Shown: positions 12,750 through 19,645 of the stretch, one piece after another | Layout: the number at the start of each line of letters is the position of its first letter | Position numbering within the stretch: position 1 is the first letter of the stretch | Virus record (IMG/VR): IMGVR_UViG_3300046516_000791 | Location: 1-25,233 of that record | Length of the DNA: 25,233 nt | Source of the DNA: a virus | Direction: 5' to 3' (one strand) | Translations under genes and position numbers: made by a program | Notes under the pieces: model-generated | What the model was told of the DNA's origin: nothing | Seen by the model: the letters and a program-made list of their open reading frames with translations, nothing else | The model's database searches: none

Positions 12750-12766
12750 CTTGCACGGAATGCAAT
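12750..12766. promoter_or_regulatory. Operator-like site O4 (degenerate)
   Basis: CTTGCAC-GGA-ATGCAAT. The left arm is identical to O1 and the right arm resembles O2 with one change at the outer base. It lies 59 bp before the start of the integrase block at 12825, a usual place for an operator. Confidence 0.55.
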
Positions 12767-12824
12767 GCCACGACAGGGTATGACATCCTGGACCGCATGA
12801 TTTCCGCATGAAAGGGACTCCAAC

Positions 12825-13076
12825 ATGACGACGTTTACCTACACCGACGCGGAGCGGGAACATCTCCGGGCGTGCTGCGAGGCGGCATGGCATTACGCGG
12901 CGAACGATCTCGCGGGCGATGTCGGATATTTCCGCTACCTCGCGGTCGAGCTTGAACGCGAGCACATCGCGGGCGACGAATTCCTCGAACCCGGCGAGGA
13001 CATCCCGACAGCGGCGCAGATGCACGAACAGGCGGACGCGATCGAGTGCGGGTGCGTCGGCGGGGAGTCGCTTTGA
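12825..13076 (+). CDS. Acidic small hypothetical protein
   Basis: An 83-residue acidic protein starting MTTFTYTDAEREHLRACCEA. It contains AAWHYAANDLAGDVGYFRYL and LEPGEDIPTAAQMHEQADAI, and a Cys pair near the end (ECGCVGG). No family recognised. Its leader (GAAAGGGACTCC before the ATG) and first codons (ATG ACG AC) nearly match those of the integrase, suggesting shared translational control. First gene after the second control region. Confidence 0.7.
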   Translation: MTTFTYTDAEREHLRACCEAAWHYAANDLAGDVGYFRYLAVELEREHIAGDEFLEPGEDIPTAAQMHEQADAIECGCVGGESL

Positions 13077-13384
13077 TGCGCGCGACGCTCCTCGCGGCGA
13101 TCCTGGCGGTCGGCTCGATCGCGACGGCCCAGGCGCAATTGAAACCCATCACGATCGAGGAGGTTCGGGCGTCAGTGGAGACGGGCGTCCCGCCGCTGAT
13201 CGCGCAACAGGATGCGCGCATGTTCGCGGACTGCGGACTGCCCCCGATCGTCCCGCAGTCTAACGCGGACATTACACGGGCGACGGCGGAGGCGAAGGCG
13301 GCGGGCGTCAACCTGCAGATCATCTGGATGCGCCACAACCTCAAAGGGATCGAGGCGTGTCTGGCCCGTCCGGGCAACCACTGA
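13076..13384 (+). CDS. Secreted (periplasmic) small protein with signal peptide
   Basis: A 102-residue protein from ATG 13076 (TGATG junction). The N-terminus is a classical Sec signal: MRATLLAAILAVGSIATAQA, a positive start, a hydrophobic core and an A-Q-A cleavage site before QLKPIT. The mature part of about 80 residues is mixed alpha/beta with two Cys (FADCGLPP, IEACLARP) that could form a disulfide in the periplasm. An exported protein next to the integrase and outside the lysis region suggests a host-altering role such as superinfection exclusion or lysogenic conversion, but this is inference. A strong hairpin follows the stop. Confidence 0.75.
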   Translation: MRATLLAAILAVGSIATAQAQLKPITIEEVRASVETGVPPLIAQQDARMFADCGLPPIVPQSNADITRATAEAKAAGVNLQIIWMRHNLKGIEACLARPGNH

Positions 13385-13395
13385 CCACACAAGGC

Positions 13396-13427
13396 AACGG
13401 GCGCTCCTCTGGCGGGAAGCGCCCGTT
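13396..13427 (+). terminator. Strong hairpin between secreted-protein gene and integrase
   Basis: AACGGGCGCT (13396-13405) and AGCGCCCGTT (13418-13427) form a perfect 10-bp stem with a 12-base loop. Only a weak T content follows (CTGCATT), so it may be a partial terminator or an mRNA-stabilising structure limiting integrase expression from the upstream promoter. Confidence 0.5.
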
Positions 13428-13457
13428 CTGCATTCCAACGTGAAAAGGACTCTTAAC

Positions 13458-14795
13458 ATGACGACTACCACTCAGGGCGCGGCGGGGCAAGCGGGCAAGC
13501 TCGCGACGGGCGCGGACATAAAGGCGGCGAAGGCGGGGGCGAAGCTCCGCTTCGGCGGCGGGCTTTACTTGCTGGTCGGCGCGGGCGGCGCGAAGTCGTG
13601 GCAGGTGCACTACCACGTCGCGGGCAAGCATCAGGCGACGATCGTCGGGCGGTGGCCCGATCTCGGGATCGTCGAGGCGAAGGGCAAGCGCGACGAATTG
13701 CGGCGCACGATCCGCGAAGGCGGCGATCCGGCGCACGATCGGCAGGAGGCGCGCACGGCGCGGCGTGACGGCGACGCGGCGACGGTGCGTGTGATCGGGG
13801 CGGCGTGGATCGCGTCGGCCCAGGTGGCACGGAGATGGTCCGCCGGCCACTTGCACGGGACGGAATTGCGGCTCGCCAATCACGTTTATCCGGTGATCGG
13901 GGATCGTCCGATCGGGCGGGTCACGGTGCACGAGATCGAGGCGCTGATCCTCGGCCTGTCGGCGCGCTTCCGGGCACAGGCGGTGCATGTGCGACAGGCG
14001 TTGCAATTGCTGTTCGACTACGCGGCGCGGCGCGATCTGATCCCAGGCGGGGTCAATCCGGTGCGCAAGATCGCGGAGGATTTGCCGAAGCGGGGTCCGG
14101 GCGACGACGTTTCCCAGGCGCGCGTCGGGACGATCGAGGAGGCGCGCACGGTGCTCCGGGCGATCGAGGCGACGCGGGCGGGTCCGTTCCTGAAGCTCGC
14201 GCATCGGCTGATCGCGTTGACGGCTGTCCGCAAGCTGGAGGGCGTCGAGGCGCGATGGAGCGAGATCGCCGAGGATGCGGACGGTATGACCTGGAAGATC
14301 CCCGGCGAGCGGATGAAGGGGCGGCGCGGCGCGAAGCGGGATCACGTCATCCCCCTCGCGCCCCAGGCGGCGGACGTGTTCCGGGCGGCGCGCGCGCTCC
14401 AGGACGCGGCGGGCGTCTCCTCCGACTTCGTGTTTCCGGGTCAGGGGATGCGCGGGAAGCTGTCGCGGTGCGCGATCAACGACGTGATGGAGCGCGTGCT
14501 TCCGGGCGTCGGGCTGGCGGGGCGGCATGTCGTGCACGGCTGGCGCGGCACGTTCTCGACGCTGATGAATGACGCGGACCCCGGCGCGGGGCGCGTGATC
14601 GATGTCATGCTCGCGCACAAGGCGTTCGGCGAGGTCGAGGGGCGATACAATAAAGCGACATTCGTCGCGCAGCGGCGCGCGCTCGCGACGACATGGGCGG
14701 ATCAGCTTCTCGACGGGCTTCCGTCCGCGTTCGCGCTGGTCGGGATGGTCGAGGCGGACGCGAGCAATGTCGTCGAGATGAGGAGGGCGGCATAA
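13458..14795 (+). CDS. int: P4-type tyrosine integrase (DUF4102 N-terminal domain)
   Basis: A 445-residue site-specific recombinase from ATG 13458. Residues 30-92 are the DUF4102 arm-binding domain (LRFGGGLYLLVGAGGAKSW, then IVGRWPDLGIVEAK). A SAM-like core-binding domain follows (about 105-200). The catalytic domain is complete: Arg258 (LTAVRKLEGVEARW), Lys287 in the M-K-x-R-R strand, His360-x-x-Arg363 (VVHGWRGTFSTLM), His387 (MLAHK) and the nucleophile Tyr397 (EVEGRYNKATF). It should be active and makes the phage temperate. Leader AAAAGGACTC lies before the start. I find no attachment site nearby; the following gene overlaps by one base. Confidence 0.93.
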   Translation: MTTTTQGAAGQAGKLATGADIKAAKAGAKLRFGGGLYLLVGAGGAKSWQVHYHVAGKHQATIVGRWPDLGIVEAKGKRDELRRTIREGGDPAHDRQEARTARRDGDAATVRVIGAAWIASAQVARRWSAGHLHGTELRLANHVYPVIGDRPIGRVTVHEIEALILGLSARFRAQAVHVRQALQLLFDYAARRDLIPGGVNPVRKIAEDLPKRGPGDDVSQARVGTIEEARTVLRAIEATRAGPFLKLAHRLIALTAVRKLEGVEARWSEIAEDADGMTWKIPGERMKGRRGAKRDHVIPLAPQAADVFRAARALQDAAGVSSDFVFPGQGMRGKLSRCAINDVMERVLPGVGLAGRHVVHGWRGTFSTLMNDADPGAGRVIDVMLAHKAFGEVEGRYNKATFVAQRRALATTWADQLLDGLPSAFALVGMVEADASNVVEMRRAA

Positions 14796-15082
14796 TGTGG
14801 CTCCCTGCGAACATCATCGCGGATGTGGATCGCGTCGCGCGGATTTATTACGTCGCCGTCGCGGAAACGAAGGCGTGGAACGAACACCGTCGCGACGGCG
14901 AGCTTCGGCTTTTGACGGGATGGTGTTGGAGCGCGCGCGGAGGCGGCGCGTTCCGACAGGGCTTCAAGACCCAGACCGTCGCATATCGCGATGCGTGGTA
15001 TGCGCTGGTCGAGAAGCGCGAGGCCCCGGCGATCGCGCGCGCTCGATTGCGCGTCGTCTCCGGCAAGGGGAGGGCGGCGTGA
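14795..15082 (+). CDS. Hypothetical protein after integrase
   Basis: A 95-residue protein whose ATG shares a base with the integrase stop (TAATG). It begins MWLPANIIADVDRVARIYYV and contains LLTGWCWSARGGGAFRQGF and a helical, basic C-terminus. No family recognised. Its tight coupling to int suggests co-expression with it. The stop shares one base with the next start. Confidence 0.65.
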   Translation: MWLPANIIADVDRVARIYYVAVAETKAWNEHRRDGELRLLTGWCWSARGGGAFRQGFKTQTVAYRDAWYALVEKREAPAIARARLRVVSGKGRAA

Positions 15083-15543
15083 TGCCCAAGGCCAAGGCGG
15101 CGACGCGCGATCAGATCGCGCGATACGGACACATCGCGGTGGCGTTGCGCGCGGCGATGAAGCAACGCGGATGGGGGATACCTGAATTCAACGAAGCGAT
15201 AGGGAAGGATCGCGGCGACGCGGGCGTGTTCAAATGGCTTCGCGGCACGGGCGGCATCAGCGAACAAAATCGTGCGCTGATCTCGCGCACCACCGGCATC
15301 CCGGAGCACGAGCTTGTCGCGCGCGTTCCGGGCGCTCCTCCTCCGGCGCGAGCGGTCGCGCTGGTCGAGGCGTTCCCAGCGAAGATCAGCACGGCGAGGG
15401 TCGGCGACGTGCTGTCGTTTACGGTCTCCGCGTCGGGCGAGGCGCGCATCCGGCTCGACGTGTCGATGCCACTCGCGACGGCGGCGCCGTTGCTGCGGAT
15501 GCTCCTCGACGCGGGGCTTGTGTTCAACGCGGAGGGCGAATGA
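15082..15543 (+). CDS. Second HTH-like DNA-binding protein
   Basis: A 153-residue protein from ATG 15082 (TGATG junction). Residues 12-78 look like an XRE-type helix-turn-helix: IAVALRAAMKQRGWGIPEFN, then VFKWLRGTGGISEQNRALIS and TTGIPEHELVAR. A linker (PGAPPPARAV) and a C-terminal beta/alpha domain of about 55 residues follow (VLSFTVSASGEARIRLDVSM, LLRMLLDAGLVF). It could be a second regulator, for example acting on the repeats at 12576-12615; that link is inference. Coupled to the next gene by TGATG. Confidence 0.7.
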   Translation: MPKAKAATRDQIARYGHIAVALRAAMKQRGWGIPEFNEAIGKDRGDAGVFKWLRGTGGISEQNRALISRTTGIPEHELVARVPGAPPPARAVALVEAFPAKISTARVGDVLSFTVSASGEARIRLDVSMPLATAAPLLRMLLDAGLVFNAEGE

Positions 15544-15752
15544 TGGCGATGGGACCCGGAAAGTATGACGAGATCGCCACGGTCGCGCGCGAGGCGGCGG
15601 GAGCACAGGCCGTCATCCTGATCGTGCTCAACGGCGCGCACGGTAGCGGGTTCAGCGTGCAGGCGGTCGGCGAGGATATCTCGACGCGTCTGCCCGCGCT
15701 GTTGCGCATGGTCGCGGACGGCATCGAACGGGACTTGAGGGGGGCGGTCTGA
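15543..15752 (+). CDS. Small conserved phage protein
   Basis: A 69-residue protein starting MAMGPGKYDEIATVAREAAG from ATG 15543 (TGATG junction); ATG 15549 is an alternative. Central ILIVLNGAHGSGFSVQA and a terminal helix LPALLRMVADGIERDL recur in small phage proteins of unknown function. No mechanism is known to me. Coupled to its neighbours on both sides. Confidence 0.7.
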   Translation: MAMGPGKYDEIATVAREAAGAQAVILIVLNGAHGSGFSVQAVGEDISTRLPALLRMVADGIERDLRGAV

Positions 15753-16120
15753 TGCCCCGCGCATACTTCATCGACGCGACGAAGCGGACGATCAGCGCGG
15801 TCGAGGTCGCGCACGGTTCGGACATGCTGGCGGACATGCGCAAGCTGCTCGGCGGATACATCGACATGGCGCACGCGTGGCCCTCCGGCGACGTGCTCTA
15901 TGTTGACGACGAAGGGTTGTTGAAGTCGCCGACGGTCGGCTTCCGCTTCGCGCTCCGTCTCGACGATCAGCCGCTCGCGGGGAATGGGATCGTCGTCGGG
16001 CGGGAGCTTCAGGGAGGCGCGGCGAAGCGTCATCCGGGCGGATACACGACGGCGGACCCCCGGATCATGCTCGCGCAGCTTGTCCCGCTCGTGACGTTCG
16101 TCCGCTTCGTCGGTGCCTGA
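15752..16120 (+). CDS. DUF3846-like protein
   Basis: A 122-residue protein, last in the rightward operon. The pattern LLGGYIDMAHAW, then VLYVDDEGLL, a stretch of small hydrophobics and LAGNGIVVGRE is like DUF3846, in which a G-G-Y-I-x segment and a V-D-E-E-G loop are conserved; function unknown. The start shares one base with the previous stop (TGATG). A strong terminator lies 36 bp after the stop. Confidence 0.65.
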   Translation: MPRAYFIDATKRTISAVEVAHGSDMLADMRKLLGGYIDMAHAWPSGDVLYVDDEGLLKSPTVGFRFALRLDDQPLAGNGIVVGRELQGGAAKRHPGGYTTADPRIMLAQLVPLVTFVRFVGA

Positions 16121-16155
16121 CGCTCCCTGGAAGATCCCACGGGGCGGCGACAGCG

Positions 16156-16183
16156 AGGGGTGTCCATTCGGGCACCCCTTTTG
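16156..16183 (+). terminator. Rho-independent terminator of the rightward operon
   Basis: AGGGGTGTCC-ATTC-GGGCACCCCT (16156-16179), a 10-bp stem with one G-T pair and a 4-base loop, followed by TTT and GCTTT. It lies between convergent operons. The minus-strand side lacks a T run, so it should act mainly on rightward transcripts. Confidence 0.9.
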
Positions 16184-16217
16184 CTTTGCGGCTCCAGGCG
16201 GCTCCAGGCGGGCGCGC

Positions 16218-16823
16218 TTAGCGCGTCGCGAGCTTGGCGGCGATCTCGCGGGCGGCGCCCACCGCCACGTTTTCCTGGCTGGCGTCGGGCGCGATCGCCC
16301 ATGCGAGATAGATCACGCCCACGAAGGACTCGCGCGTCGGCGGGATCGGGATGGCGCATCCCCGGCGCATCCCTCGTTCGGCAAGGCGACGCGCGAGCGG
16401 TGATCCGGTGTCGCGGAGGTCGAGACACGTCGGGCTTCCCTCCAGGACGGCGACAAGCGTCCCCACGTCGGAGGCGGTGACGATGATCGGCAATCGGCGT
16501 GGCGAGGGGATCACGGGGCGGTCGCCACTGTGCGCGCGGGCACCGAGGAACCACTGCGAATTGCTCGCGAGATCGACGGCCCACACTTGCACGAGATCGG
16601 CGGTCGTCTCCGACGACAGCTTTTCGAGCGCTTCGGGAATTAGCGCCTTTTTAAGTTCGGGCGCGTCAGGCGTCAGCCATGCTTCGAGCACCTCGGCGCG
16701 CTTTTCGTAGAGCACCCAGCCGACACCCAGAACGATGATCGTCACGACGACGGCGACGGCTTTCCAGGGTCGATCGACGAACTTCAGCACGCGATCGAGG
16801 AGGCCCATCGCGCGCTCGGGCAT
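16218..16823 (-). CDS. Single-pass membrane protein with GAF-like C-terminal region
   Basis: A 201-residue protein, last in the tail operon. ATG 16823 is the longest start; ATG 16808 (MGLLDRVLKFVDRPWK) is equally likely and neither has a ribosome site. After a short amphipathic segment a single membrane helix spans about residues 23-40 (AVAVVVTIIVLGVGWVLYE). The soluble remainder has a GAF-like look: SDVGTLVAVLEGSPTCLDLR, RGMRRGCAIPIPP and SFVGVIYLAWAIAPD. Similar one-span proteins end tail operons in other Mu-like phages. A role in lysis or superinfection is possible; none is shown. Confidence 0.7.
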   Translation of the reverse strand: MPERAMGLLDRVLKFVDRPWKAVAVVVTIIVLGVGWVLYEKRAEVLEAWLTPDAPELKKALIPEALEKLSSETTADLVQVWAVDLASNSQWFLGARAHSGDRPVIPSPRRLPIIVTASDVGTLVAVLEGSPTCLDLRDTGSPLARRLAERGMRRGCAIPIPPTRESFVGVIYLAWAIAPDASQENVAVGAAREIAAKLATR

Positions 16824-16851
16824 CAGGCGGGAGCGGCGCGCGCGGTCGGCG

Positions 16852-17877
16852 TCATATGTATTGCCCGCCGGTCGATTTGACCCCGACCAGATCGCCGGGG
16901 AGATAGTTTTCGTCTCCGGTGTTCGTGACGATGATCGCGTTCAGGGACACGCCATAGCGGTAACCGGTCGCGGCCCCGGCGAAAGCGCAGCCCCCGGCGT
17001 AAACGGTCGAGGCGCCAGCCGCCTGAATGAACATCTGCGAAAAGTGCGGATTGCCGACGATCGAGACGGCGGACCGTGTGATCGTCATATATCCGGCCTC
17101 GCCCACGCTCATGTGCGTGAGCGAGGGGGCGTTGATCGTGTAGGGGTTCCCCTCCGACGACACCTGACCCAGCAAGCATGCCATATGCCCGGTCTGGCAC
17201 GCGCCAAAGATTACATGACCGAACTTGATCGAGCCGCTGTTGACCGTCAGTCCGATGCCCGCGCTGGTATAATCTCCTCCAACGCCAGACGCTTTCAGCG
17301 TGACCCCTTTTACGTAGACATTCGCGCCGTTCGTCGTCTCGACGCATGGCCCGTTCGTCACGTCGAACACGACAAGATCAGGCGACGCGATGTTGCCCTG
17401 GATCACCACGCCATCCTGCGATACCAGCCCCAGGACCGTGCCGGAGCAACGGATCGGGGTGGTGTATGTGCCATCCGCGAATTGAATCGTCAGGTTGTGC
17501 CCGTTGAGGTCGAGCGTCACCGCCTGATTCCATGCGGCCTGACCGGTCGCGAGCGGCGTCGCGGGGGTCAACCCACTGTTCGAGTCGAAGCCGGTCGGCG
17601 AGACATACAGCGTCGTATCCTGAAACAGCTTCAGGCGACTCATCTTTTGCAGTGCTTGCAAAAGTTGTGTGTTGTCGGTCTTGTCGAGGATCAGCGCGGC
17701 GGCTTCGATGACGTTCGCAAGCTCCTCTTGCAGCATGTTCATGAATTCATAGCGGACGATCGTCGCGAGGAAGCCGCCCGATCCGGGCGATCCTCCGGTG
17801 AAGTATCCGGGCGTGCCCTGCGGGCGCGGCGCGGGCAGCGTCGGCGCGGCGGTCGGGTCGTCGATCCGGTGAACCAT
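16852..17877 (-). CDS. Tail spike/fibre with parallel beta-helix
   Basis: A 341-residue protein from ATG 17877, with GGAG eight bases upstream. Residues about 1-35 are a Pro/Gly-rich attachment region, and 35-80 are helical (FLATIVRYEFMNMLQEELAN). From about 90 on there is repeated short beta structure: TLYVSPTGFDSNSGLTPATP, then ISSPD-like and GVVIQGN rungs, GANVYVKGVTLKA and IGLTVNSGSIKFGHVIFG. The end (NYLPGDLVGVKSTGGQY) resembles the C-terminus of many phage fibres. It should be the receptor-binding or glycan-binding spike attached to the gp48-like baseplate protein. Host specificity cannot be predicted. Confidence 0.85.
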   Translation of the reverse strand: MVHRIDDPTAAPTLPAPRPQGTPGYFTGGSPGSGGFLATIVRYEFMNMLQEELANVIEAAALILDKTDNTQLLQALQKMSRLKLFQDTTLYVSPTGFDSNSGLTPATPLATGQAAWNQAVTLDLNGHNLTIQFADGTYTTPIRCSGTVLGLVSQDGVVIQGNIASPDLVVFDVTNGPCVETTNGANVYVKGVTLKASGVGGDYTSAGIGLTVNSGSIKFGHVIFGACQTGHMACLLGQVSSEGNPYTINAPSLTHMSVGEAGYMTITRSAVSIVGNPHFSQMFIQAAGASTVYAGGCAFAGAATGYRYGVSLNAIIVTNTGDENYLPGDLVGVKSTGGQYI

Positions 17878-17878
17878 C

Positions 17879-18526
17879 TCAATTCTCCACGGGCGACGAC
17901 GCGTCGTCGCTTTCAAGGGTTGTTGCGTCGCGATACTCGAACATGACGATCGTGTGCGCGGGCGCGGCGGCGCGGATCAGGCATTCCAATTGCTCGTTTC
18001 CCCACGACGCCAGCGGCTCCTCGACGGAGGAGAGATCGACGCGGAAGTAAACGACGGTGCTGGTCGATCCGGTGACGGTCCAGGCATACGCCCAGGCGGC
18101 GTCATAAAGCGGATCGTCGGCGCGGTTGATGTCAACGCGAAACGGCGCATAGGTCGTGATCTCGATCGTGTAGCCGTGTTCGGCGGCAAGCTCGATGAAG
18201 TAATCGATCGACTGCCCGCCGCGCCCCGCGAACTTGGCGCACACGGCGGCGGTGCGTTGTTGCAGCGTCGCGAGCGGCGGCTGGATGCACGGATCGGGCA
18301 GACCGAGCGAGGCTTCCCATTCCGGCAATAGCTCGGTCGTCGTGCAAGGGAACGTCTCGACCAACAGTTGATTGGCGCGGGCGCTGAGGCGCGCCCAGGT
18401 TGGCATGAGAGTCAGGAGGGCTTCGGCCTGCACGGTGCCCCAGCCGCGATGCCAGACGCGGCCACGCGGCAACAGGCGTTGAAACTGCCAGAGGTAATCG
18501 GCGGCGGTGTAAACGGGCGCGGGCAC
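17879..18526 (-). CDS. Mu gp48-like baseplate/tail protein (DUF2313, YmfQ)
   Basis: A 215-residue protein from GTG 18526. The N-terminus has YTAADYLWQFQRLLPRGRVW and the middle ELLPEWEASLGLPDPC, both typical of YmfQ/Mu gp48 proteins. LQQRTAAVCAKFAGRGGQS, YFIELAAEHGYTIEITTYAP, and a C-terminal section with AHTIVMFEY complete the pattern. It joins the baseplate wedge to the fibre encoded next. Gene order gp46-gp47-gp48-fibre is as in Mu. Confidence 0.88.
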   Translation of the reverse strand: MPAPVYTAADYLWQFQRLLPRGRVWHRGWGTVQAEALLTLMPTWARLSARANQLLVETFPCTTTELLPEWEASLGLPDPCIQPPLATLQQRTAAVCAKFAGRGGQSIDYFIELAAEHGYTIEITTYAPFRVDINRADDPLYDAAWAYAWTVTGSTSTVVYFRVDLSSVEEPLASWGNEQLECLIRAAAPAHTIVMFEYRDATTLESDDASSPVEN

Positions 18527-18528
18527 GA

Positions 18529-19641
18529 TCAGGTCACCGTCAGGATGCCCATCACGGGAAGCTGCCCCGGCCCCGCCGTCACCAGTTCGGCGGGTTGCAG
18601 CATGGTGAAGTGGTTGACGCCCACGGTTTGCGAGATCGCCTGATAAAGCTGCGAGGGATAGATCGTGCCGGCGACATCCCCGAGCACCAGGAAGGCGTCA
18701 TGCAACGAAGCGACGATCGCGGCTTGTGTCTCGGCTGTCGCGGGATCGAGCGATTCGAGGTGCACATCGATGGGGAACGGCACGGGCGCGGCGACGAACA
18801 CAAGCGCGGTCACCGGCTGCACCGGCCAGATGTGATCGGCGACGGCCAGCTGATCGCCGCTCGCGGTCGGCGCGCGCGTCTCCTCCGATGCCGCGCCATC
18901 GGTGCCTTGCGGGAAGCCGCCGTGCGCGCTGTTCGCTTCGTCGAACATGGGGAACACGATGACGGTTCCGGGGCCGTAGCCTTGCGGCTCGACGAAGGCG
19001 CGCGAGCATCCTGGCACTTCGAGCGCCCAGTCGATGTAATCGGACGCGGCACCGCCCTGCGGCGGCTGCGCGTATCGGAACAGCATCCGGGTCCGCAATT
19101 CGTCTTGCGTTTCCTGGTCGGCGCCACCGGTCAACGCGGTGACGGTCACGCCCCCGGAATTGATACCGGGGATCGGGCTGTCGATCGCGATCGCGACTCC
19201 GGCGTCGGCGTTCGTTCCGGCACCCATCACGGCGGCGGTGATCGGCACGACCATGACCCCGGTCGCGTCGATCGTGCCATCCGCCGTCGTCGTGTAGGGC
19301 GTGCCATCCTGGCGCGTGCATCCGGCACCGGCTGGCAACACCAGCGCGGTCGCTCCGGTGAATTGCGCGTAGCCGCTCGCGGGCGTGGCGTCTTTTTGAT
19401 AGATCCCGACCAGCGCGGCCCAGGCGTGAAGATACTCATCCGTCGCGGTGAAGGGCACGGATTGGCGCGCGACCCAGTCGATGTAGCCGTAAACGCTATA
19501 CGCCAGACCGGCCATCACCCAGGCGAGCACGCGGAGCACGGCGTTGCGCAACAGCCCGTCGAGGCCAGGAACCCCGGAGGTCGTGATGTCCTGAATCGCG
19601 GTGTTGCGCAGCGCGGTGAGGGTCGGTCGGGCGAAGGGCAT
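18529..19641 (-). CDS. Baseplate J-like protein (Mu gp47 family)
   Basis: A 370-residue baseplate wedge protein from ATG 19641 with GAGG eight bases upstream. It opens with MPFARPTLTALRNTAIQDI, a family hallmark, then LLRNAVLRVLAWVMAGLAY and a beta-rich body. VVPITAAVMGAGTNADAGVA and GGADQETQDELRTRMLFRYA, in the order expected for J-like proteins, precede the C-terminal PAGxLPVxGI-like end (GQLPVMGILTV). Length is normal for the family. It forms the outer part of the baseplate that changes shape on adsorption. Confidence 0.92.
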   Translation of the reverse strand: MPFARPTLTALRNTAIQDITTSGVPGLDGLLRNAVLRVLAWVMAGLAYSVYGYIDWVARQSVPFTATDEYLHAWAALVGIYQKDATPASGYAQFTGATALVLPAGAGCTRQDGTPYTTTADGTIDATGVMVVPITAAVMGAGTNADAGVAIAIDSPIPGINSGGVTVTALTGGADQETQDELRTRMLFRYAQPPQGGAASDYIDWALEVPGCSRAFVEPQGYGPGTVIVFPMFDEANSAHGGFPQGTDGAASEETRAPTASGDQLAVADHIWPVQPVTALVFVAAPVPFPIDVHLESLDPATAETQAAIVASLHDAFLVLGDVAGTIYPSQLYQAISQTVGVNHFTMLQPAELVTAGPGQLPVMGILTVT

Positions 19642-19645
19642 TTGA

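Larger units (their letters stand above)
12542..12824. other. Second control region, gene-free on the plus strand
   Basis: About 280 bp between the small-gene string and the integrase block. It contains two degenerate copies of the 17-bp operator (12545-12561, 12750-12766), a cluster of CGCATG repeats (12576-12615), a GTCGCGAC palindrome near 12687, and a T-rich stretch (about 12711-12728) after a weak GTCGC/GCGAC stem that might end transcription. A minus-strand 65-codon frame (12657..12460) crosses it, but I do not call it a gene. I expect a promoter here for 12825 onward but cannot point to clear -35 and -10 boxes. Confidence 0.5.

Noticed and set aside
13341-14618. Minus-strand frame of 425 codons opposite the integrase
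   Set aside because: Antisense shadow of a clearly identified integrase; no start signal and no domain.
17644-17664. CTTTTGCA…TGCAAAAG palindrome
   Set aside because: It lies inside the tail spike coding region and does not fit the 7+3+7 operator; probably a coincidence of Leu-Gln codons.
16735-17946. Plus-strand frame of 403 codons opposite the tail spike gene
   Set aside because: Antisense to a beta-helix spike with a good ribosome site; composition is Arg/His/Gly-rich as expected for a shadow.
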